From positions 1-64,000 of the forward strand of contig NZ_JAHYSG010000048.1 of assembly GCF_022095675.1 (NCBI RefSeq): a DNA stretch of 64,000 nt, given 5' to 3'. The notes below the pieces were generated by a model, which saw nothing but the letters and a program-made list of their open reading frames with translations, did not search any database and had not been told where the DNA came from. Shown in pieces: positions 59,319 through 64,000 of this stretch (the first letter of the stretch is position 1; each line of letters starts with the position of its first letter). A program made the position numbers and the translations under genes. The stretch comes from Dactylosporangium sp. AC04546. GTDB taxonomy: Bacteria; Actinomycetota; Actinomycetes; Mycobacteriales; Micromonosporaceae.

Positions 59319-59792
59319 ATGACCAGCCAACAGGACAAGGAATACGACCTGACCGACTTCGACGCCGACAACTACCGAGCCGAGACGGAGCTCGCGGCCG
59401 CTGCCGCGTACTACTTCCCGAGCCTCGCGGAGGAGAGCGCCCAGGCGGCTCAGCTCAGCTTGGCGGTCGGAGACCTCCTCCAAACCGCCATGATCTGCGG
59501 TGGCATCGACATGATGCCCTTCACGATCCGCGACCAGAACCTAGTGGTCGTGGCCTGCAGAGGTTACGAGACCGTCGGCATCTCGGTCATCGACCCCACC
59601 GGCGACGTCGCCCGCGACGTCGTGACATGGCTGGAGCCAACCCACGCGGCGTGGGTGGAGCGGGTACTCAAGATCGAGCTCCTACGCAACGCTCGCGAGG
59701 CAGGCATCGAACGGGTGATCGTCCGAGACGGTACAGCGACGGAGGCCATCTACGTGGCCCTCGGCCTGCACCCCGTCGAAGTGACGGCATGA
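59319..59792 (+). CDS. Unknown 157-residue protein, tandem paralogue 1
   Basis: The protein starts at ATG 59319 (MTSQQDKEYDLTDFDADNYR), with GGAGGAATGCG upstream. Segments LVVVACRGYETVGISVIDPT and ARDVVTWLEPTHAAWVERVL are shared with the next frame. It is acidic and without signal peptide. I do not recognise a family. A second, broken copy follows with a 4-bp overlap. Confidence 0.7.
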   Translation: MTSQQDKEYDLTDFDADNYRAETELAAAAAYYFPSLAEESAQAAQLSLAVGDLLQTAMICGGIDMMPFTIRDQNLVVVACRGYETVGISVIDPTGDVARDVVTWLEPTHAAWVERVLKIELLRNAREAGIERVIVRDGTATEAIYVALGLHPVEVTA

Positions 59793-60087
59793 CCGAGGCA
59801 TCACGGACCCTGTACGACCTCACCGAGTTCGACCGAGGGCGACTGTACGTCGAAGAGGAGATCGGCTTCGTTTGCCCCAATCTGCGGCCGTTCCGTGCGG
59901 CACGCGATCCGGATGGGAGACGGTCGTTCTCGCGGATGCTCGCCGACATCGTGCAGACCCCCAGCCACCCGAGCCCCTCACCCTCACCACCGATCAACTC
60001 GTCGTCGTCGCATCACGCGGCCAGGAGAGCATCGGCCTGTCGATCATCGACCCCGCCGACAGCATCGCATTCGGCACCTTGACGTGA
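59789..60087 (+). pseudogene. Frameshifted, shortened paralogue 2
   Basis: From ATG 59789 it reads RTLYDLTEFDRGRLYVEEE and RMLADIVQT, matching the first half of paralogue 1. The frame then shifts near 59965; the other frame continues LTTDQLVVVASRGQESIGLS and IIDPADSIAFGTLT before stopping. The C-terminal ~45 residues of paralogue 1 have no counterpart. Confidence 0.7.
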
Positions 60088-60340
60088 ATCAACCCGCGGT
60101 GGCGCCACTGCGGGCTTGCGACAGCAATGAAGATCCAAGCGATTCCTGACGCGCGCACGGCCGGTATCAGCGCGCTCCGGGCTCCCTCGGACAGTGGCGC
60201 GCGGTCGTTCCACGGGGGCGCACAGCCTTCGTTCATCAATCTTCACACCGATCTCACGTGTCGGCTTCGGCCAACGTCTTCTGAATGCCACCACGGCTAC
60301 TGGCTGACCGGTGGCGACCATCGACAGAAAAGGACAAGCA

Positions 60341-60790
60341 ATGCCGCTCGAGGAGAACAAGGCCATCGTCGGCCGGTGGTTCACGGAGTTCTGGGGAAAC
60401 CCCTTCAACCCCGACGTCATCGACGAGCTCGCCGCCCCCGACATCCGGTTCGAGTACTCGCTGCACAAGCCCATGCGTGGCCGCGACGAGGTGCGCGAGT
60501 TCGCGACCAAGTTCCGCACCGCGTTCCCGGACCTCAACTTCTGGGGCACCGCGGACCTCATCGCCGAGGGCGACTACGTCGTCGGCCAGTGGGAGGGTGG
60601 CGGCACGCACACCGGGCCGATCGTCTTCGACGACCTGCCCATCGGCTCGGTGCCGGCGGCGTCCGGCAAGACGCTCCGCTTCACCGGCACGACCGTGCTC
60701 AAGATCCAGGACGGTCTCATCGTCGAGGAGCTCGGGCTCGACGACGGTGTGAAGGTCCTTCAGCAGCTCGGGATCATCCCCACCGCCTGA
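60341..60790 (+). CDS. SnoaL-like / ester cyclase family protein
   Basis: The protein has 149 residues with AAAGGACA before ATG 60341. The NTF2-like fold is evident: VGRWFTEFWGNPFNPDVIDE, RGRDEVREFATKFRTAFPDL, DYVVGQWEGGGTHTG. SnoaL-like proteins include polyketide cyclases, hydrolases and unknowns. No biosynthetic genes are adjacent, so a cyclase role is not supported. Confidence 0.85.
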   Translation: MPLEENKAIVGRWFTEFWGNPFNPDVIDELAAPDIRFEYSLHKPMRGRDEVREFATKFRTAFPDLNFWGTADLIAEGDYVVGQWEGGGTHTGPIVFDDLPIGSVPAASGKTLRFTGTTVLKIQDGLIVEELGLDDGVKVLQQLGIIPTA

Positions 60791-60824
60791 GCTGACTGCC
60801 GGCACCTAGCGGCGAATTAGAGGG

Positions 60825-60847
60825 GGCCGGTCCATACGGGACCGGCC
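60825..60847 (+). terminator. Terminator hairpin after SnoaL-like gene
   Basis: GGCCGGTCC at 60825-60833 pairs exactly with GGACCGGCC at 60839-60847 around a 5-base loop, followed by TCCTTCC. It lies 35 bp past the stop codon and is a plausible intrinsic terminator. Confidence 0.7.
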
Positions 60848-61089
60848 TCCTTCCACCACATCGAACGAAGCACGACGGACGGGGCGACTGCCACCCGACG
60901 CCTCCCCATCGACCGACTCGACACACATCACGCCGCCTGAACGCCCAGGGCGCATCCAACCTTCCATCCAGGACCAGGCCGACACTGGCTCAACCACATA
61001 CGCCGCCGGGACCCGTAGGCACAGTGGCGTGCCATCCAACACCGTGAACGTTTGCGGTCAGGGCACTAGCTACGACCTCGCCGGCGTCC

Positions 61090-61341
61090 TTACCGGGGCG
61101 TGTACTTGTCGCAGGTGTCTGCGTACCAGGCAGCGTTGTACACGTAGTCGTTGTACCAGTAGCACTTGTTGATGATCGATGCGACGTGCGGCGGGTTCGT
61201 CTGCCAGCAGTTCAAGGTGTAGTTGGAACAGTGGTACATGTTGGGAACGGTTGCCGCTTGAGCCGGAGCGCTCATCAGCAGCCCGCCCGCGATGACGCCG
61301 GCAGTTGTCAGCGCAGCTGTGAGTCGACGACTTCCTAGCAT
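61090..61341 (-). CDS. Small secreted cysteine-containing protein
   Basis: The protein has 83 residues from ATG 61341, with GAGGGG upstream. RRLTAALTTAGVIAGGLLMS then APAQA is a clear signal peptide. The ~50-residue mature part is rich in Tyr, Asn and Trp and has four cysteines (MYHCSNYTLNCWQTN, NKCYWYNDY, ADTCDKYTPR), suggesting two disulfides. I recognise no family. It stands alone, divergent from the EACC1/caspase genes. Confidence 0.75.
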   Translation of the reverse strand: MLGSRRLTAALTTAGVIAGGLLMSAPAQAATVPNMYHCSNYTLNCWQTNPPHVASIINKCYWYNDYVYNAAWYADTCDKYTPR

Positions 61342-61649
61342 TTTCACCCCTCAGGATAGATACACGATCTTCACTGATTGTGTTCCGCCTGGACACGGAA
61401 CGCTATCCCCCGGTCGGCGCCAGCCCGCGGCGGCAGCATTGCTTGTGATCAATCCGTGTCGTCCTCCGGCGCCGCCGGACACGGTCGCCCGCCGGTCGAC
61501 GCGGACGAAACCAAGCGGTAGCTCGACGAGCAGCGCCGCCGGGCCACAGCTGGCTGCTGCTGGCCCTGCTGGTGTTCGTGGCCGCAACGACGCGATGAAC
61601 CGATGCGGGCCAACGCCCGCAGGGAAGTCGATCGACGTCCGCTGGCCGA
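61342..61649. other. Intergenic region between secreted peptide and EACC1 genes
   Basis: About 300 bp without a convincing gene. It must hold the promoter of the secreted-peptide gene (minus) and that of the EACC1/caspase pair (plus). No operator-like palindrome stands out. Confidence 0.4.
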
Positions 61650-62111
61650 ATGCCCGAGGGCGGCCGCCCCGTCTGGCCAATGGATGCCGGGATGATTCTT
61701 GCCAGACTGGCACCGTCCTTCGCCGATATTGAGGTGGTGCGAGTGGTCCAGGTGCTGCTGCAGCTGTCGGGCGCCGACGACATGGAGACAGACGACATCA
61801 CGCTGGCCGCGCGTAAGGTCTTGCGCGAGCTCCCGGTCGACGATGTCACCGCGCCGACCGTCGCCGCGCAGGCCGGCACCCGCGGCGAAACGGTCGCTCT
61901 GATCGGTCAGCTGGTCCTTACGATGGCCTCGACGCCCGAGGTGGTCCAGGCCGTGTCGGCCGGGCTCGCCGACTGGTTGCGCCGGCAGCGGCCGGGGCGT
62001 GTCCGCGTGCGGATCGGCGACGCCGAGATCGAGGTCGATGGGCCGAGCGACGACGTCGCGGGGCGGCTGACCGACGCCTTCATCGCCCATGCCGAGCGCA
62101 CCGGCCGATGA
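61650..62111 (+). CDS. EACC1-like effector-associated protein
   Basis: The frame has 153 residues from ATG 61650; ATG 61683 or 61695 may be the true start. The pattern LPVDDVTAP, a glycine-containing GTRGETVALIGQLVLTMAS helix, LADWLRRQR and VRVRIGDAEIEVDG matches the effector-associated constant component (EACC1) described in actinobacterial conflict systems. EACC1 is thought to mediate contact with or regulation of an effector. Its stop overlaps the caspase start by 4 bp (ATGA), fixing the pair. Confidence 0.7.
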   Translation: MPEGGRPVWPMDAGMILARLAPSFADIEVVRVVQVLLQLSGADDMETDDITLAARKVLRELPVDDVTAPTVAAQAGTRGETVALIGQLVLTMASTPEVVQAVSAGLADWLRRQRPGRVRVRIGDAEIEVDGPSDDVAGRLTDAFIAHAERTGR

Positions 62112-63721
62112 CGAAACGCGCCCTGATCGTCGCCAACAGCCACTTCGATGATCCGGGCCTCTCCGTCCTGCACGGGGCGGTCGCCGACGCCACGCGGCTG
62201 GCCAGCGTGCTCGAGGACCCGACCATCGGCGCGTTCGAGGTCACGGTCCTGCGCGACGGATCGTCCGTCGACATGAAAATACAGCTGCAGCGGTTCTTCG
62301 AGGCGGCGCAGCGCGACGACATGCTGCTCCTGCACATCTCCACCCACGGCGACCGGGACGAGAGCGGCAGCCTGCATTTCATCGCCCGGGACACCGATAC
62401 CGAGTATCTCGCCGCGACCGGCGTCGCGGCGGCATGGGTGAACGACCGGATGCAGACGAGCCCGGCGACGCGGGTACTGCTGCTGCTCGACTGCTGTTAC
62501 AGCGGTGCGTTCGCCGACGGGCTGAACTCCCGGTCGCGCGGTGCCGGTGCGGTGGCGGCGGAGCTCGCCGAACTCGCCGGCCACGGACGGGTCGTGATCA
62601 CCGCGTCGAGCAAGATTCAGCTCGCGCACGACAGCCACCCGCAGCGCCAGGGCCGGGATCCGGACGAGCCGAGCCTGTTCACCGGACATGTCATCGCTGG
62701 CCTGGAGACCGGTTACGCGGACATCGACGGTGACGGGTACATCGACACGGACGACCTCTACCGCTACGTAGAGCAGCACGTGCGGCGCGACGCGCCGAAC
62801 CAGACCCCGACGATGTCGGCGTCCAACCGGCTCGGCGGTCCGCTGGTCATCGCGAAGAACCGCGGCAGCACCCGCCATCCCGACGCCGTGTTCACCGTCG
62901 GCACAGGCGTGGTGGCCGCGCCGGGTGACGCGGCGCCGGACGGCATCGGCAGGCCGCGCCGGAAGCCTCGGCACGCCTGGCGCAAGCACGTCCGGGGCGC
63001 GCTCGTCGGCGCGGCCGCGACGGCCATCGTGGCGGCCGTCATCATCGCCGCCCTCCTGCGATCGTGGCCGGCGGGAAACGAGGGGACCCGCGGGACCAGC
63101 GGGTCGAACCCGCCGAATCCCTGGAACTTCATGACGTTCGGCCCCCTCCGAGAGGAGCCGTCGGCACAGCCGTGCCTCGGACTGTTCGGCATGTGCATCG
63201 ACCAGTCGATCGACGCGGCCGTCCAGGCGTTCGGCCACAACGAGGCGCTGGGCATCCCGCCCGACCATCCGGAGCAGACGTGCCACAGCTGGGACATACC
63301 GCAACTGCGGGGCGTCAGCATCTGCGCGAAGGACGGCAAGATCGTCGAGTTCGCACTGTTCATTGCGTCCGGCACGGAGGCGTCGATCGCGCTTCCCGAC
63401 GGCATTGTCGCCCGCTTCCCCCTGAAGCTCGGACCTGCCGTGAAGCGGTTCTCCGAACGGCTGGGGTCCCACCCGTACGCCCTGCAGAACCTGGACGGCG
63501 AGGGCTACTGGTCCGACTCCGCGGCCTGGCGGTTCACCGGGGCCGAGGGCATCACCTTGGCACAGATGCGCATCGGCGGCAACGGCGACAAGGCGTTCCT
63601 CGTCGATCACCACTGCGACTACGGCTACTACGTTGATCAGACGGCCGACGTCGACGTGGGTTTCATCTTCATCCATGCGACGAATGACGACCCCGAGGAC
63701 AAGGACTGCCCCCCGGCCTGA
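62108..63721 (+). CDS. Membrane-anchored caspase-like protease (peptidase C14)
   Basis: The protein has 537 residues. The N-terminal caspase domain has catalytic His80 in HISTHGD and Cys130 in LLDCCYSGAF. DIDGDGYIDTDD at 205-216 fits a 12-residue EF-hand calcium loop. A single membrane helix follows at ~297-318 (RGALVGAAATAIVAAVIIAA), then ~215 residues outside, with several cysteines and a proline/glycine linker. The outside domain has no family I know. The protease would face the cytosol and the outer domain could sense a signal. It is coupled to the EACC1-like gene. Confidence 0.88.
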   Translation: MTKRALIVANSHFDDPGLSVLHGAVADATRLASVLEDPTIGAFEVTVLRDGSSVDMKIQLQRFFEAAQRDDMLLLHISTHGDRDESGSLHFIARDTDTEYLAATGVAAAWVNDRMQTSPATRVLLLLDCCYSGAFADGLNSRSRGAGAVAAELAELAGHGRVVITASSKIQLAHDSHPQRQGRDPDEPSLFTGHVIAGLETGYADIDGDGYIDTDDLYRYVEQHVRRDAPNQTPTMSASNRLGGPLVIAKNRGSTRHPDAVFTVGTGVVAAPGDAAPDGIGRPRRKPRHAWRKHVRGALVGAAATAIVAAVIIAALLRSWPAGNEGTRGTSGSNPPNPWNFMTFGPLREEPSAQPCLGLFGMCIDQSIDAAVQAFGHNEALGIPPDHPEQTCHSWDIPQLRGVSICAKDGKIVEFALFIASGTEASIALPDGIVARFPLKLGPAVKRFSERLGSHPYALQNLDGEGYWSDSAAWRFTGAEGITLAQMRIGGNGDKAFLVDHHCDYGYYVDQTADVDVGFIFIHATNDDPEDKDCPPA

Positions 63722-63746
63722 GCTCACCAACGCCAGGGCGCGGACG

Positions 63747-64000
63747 CTACCGCGCCGCCCACCCGAAGTGGTCGAGATAGTCCTCATCAGTGCAGCTGTC
63801 CCAGCCGTCGAGAGACCCATCGGATCCCGTGGTCCGGCCGCGGCCGACCCGCTCGGCGGCCTCAACCGGGCGCCCACGCCAGCACAGCTGGGCCCGGCCC
63901 CGCCCAGCCACACGGTCGACGATCTCATCGGGCACGCCGTGGTCCACCCACCCCGTGGCCGGCACATCGGCCTTATCCTGCAAAGCCCGGCCACCGCACT
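63747..64000 (-). CDS. Unknown protein, 5' end outside window
   Basis: An open minus-strand frame enters from the right edge and ends at TAG 63747. The visible 84 residues include DHGVPDEIVDRVAGRGRAQL and end WDSCTDEDYLDHFGWAAR. No family recognised. It is convergent to the caspase gene with a 25-bp gap. Confidence 0.5.
   Translation of the reverse strand, partial: CGGRALQDKADVPATGWVDHGVPDEIVDRVAGRGRAQLCWRGRPVEAAERVGRGRTTGSDGSLDGWDSCTDEDYLDHFGWAAR

Overview
The window is about 70% GC and is packed with overlapping genes (ATGA and GTGA junctions). Start codons are often GTG, and the gene families are typically actinobacterial: F420-dependent LLM and PPOX enzymes, CofD, DUF4913, DUF6884, EACC1-caspase pairs and IS630-type elements. 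It looks like chromosomal DNA of a filamentous actinomycete; I cannot name the genus.

Layout. (1) 1-2.85 kb, minus strand: a cassette of a DUF2997 peptide, a small radical SAM protein, a Ycf46-like AAA ATPase and a protein with a perfect (ASEAG)n repeat that runs off the left edge. (2) 3.76-15.3 kb: a minus-strand operon for gallate-type 4,5-cleavage products (aldolase, tautomerase, VOC-type extradiol dioxygenase, hydratase) ending in a secreted tannase. It diverges from a plus-strand NitT/TauT-type ABC importer, a GntR regulator and a KimA-like potassium transporter. (3) 15.3-37.1 kb: a large, mostly minus-strand catabolic cluster. It holds a second ABC importer, UbiD decarboxylase, type 2 IPP isomerase, UbiX, a TAXI-like protein, aldehyde dehydrogenase, a TPP enzyme, two CaiB/BaiF CoA-transferases, enoyl-CoA hydratase, thiolase with a DUF35 partner, an LLM oxidoreductase, a PrpD-like protein, an RpiR regulator and an MFS exporter. 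It borders cofD (F420 synthesis). UbiX, UbiD and the isomerase together suggest local supply of prenylated FMN. (4) 37.1-43.8 kb: fused SecDF, DyP peroxidase, DUF2834, DUF6193-like, a GNAT enzyme and an enolase-superfamily enzyme.

(5) 43.8-50.8 kb is a decay zone. At least eight genes carry internal deletions, frameshifts, truncations or a nonsense codon (TPP enzyme, enoyl-CoA hydratase, PPOX, PAPS-reductase-like, DUF4913, DUF6884, Hsp70, Ogt/sigma). Several of these families are typical of integrative elements.

(6) 50.1-59.1 kb is an alkylation-damage repair island: two methyltransferase genes (one broken), a sigma-factor remnant, a DNA-repair oxygenase that has lost its HxD ligands, a stand-alone Ada zinc domain, an unknown protein, AlkB, Tag and AlkA. 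The tag gene is split after codon 35 by a 3.65 kb element. That element has TA duplications, 19/23 matching inverted ends, an IS630-type transposase and two passengers (an FAD monooxygenase and an ArsR-type regulator). Removing it restores a 207-codon tag frame exactly.

(7) 59.3-64 kb: a tandem pair of unknown proteins (second broken), a SnoaL-like protein, a small secreted cysteine-containing peptide, and an EACC1-like protein translationally coupled to a membrane-anchored caspase homologue with an EF-hand-like loop and an extracytoplasmic domain. This last pair is the best candidate for a little-described conflict or cell-death system.
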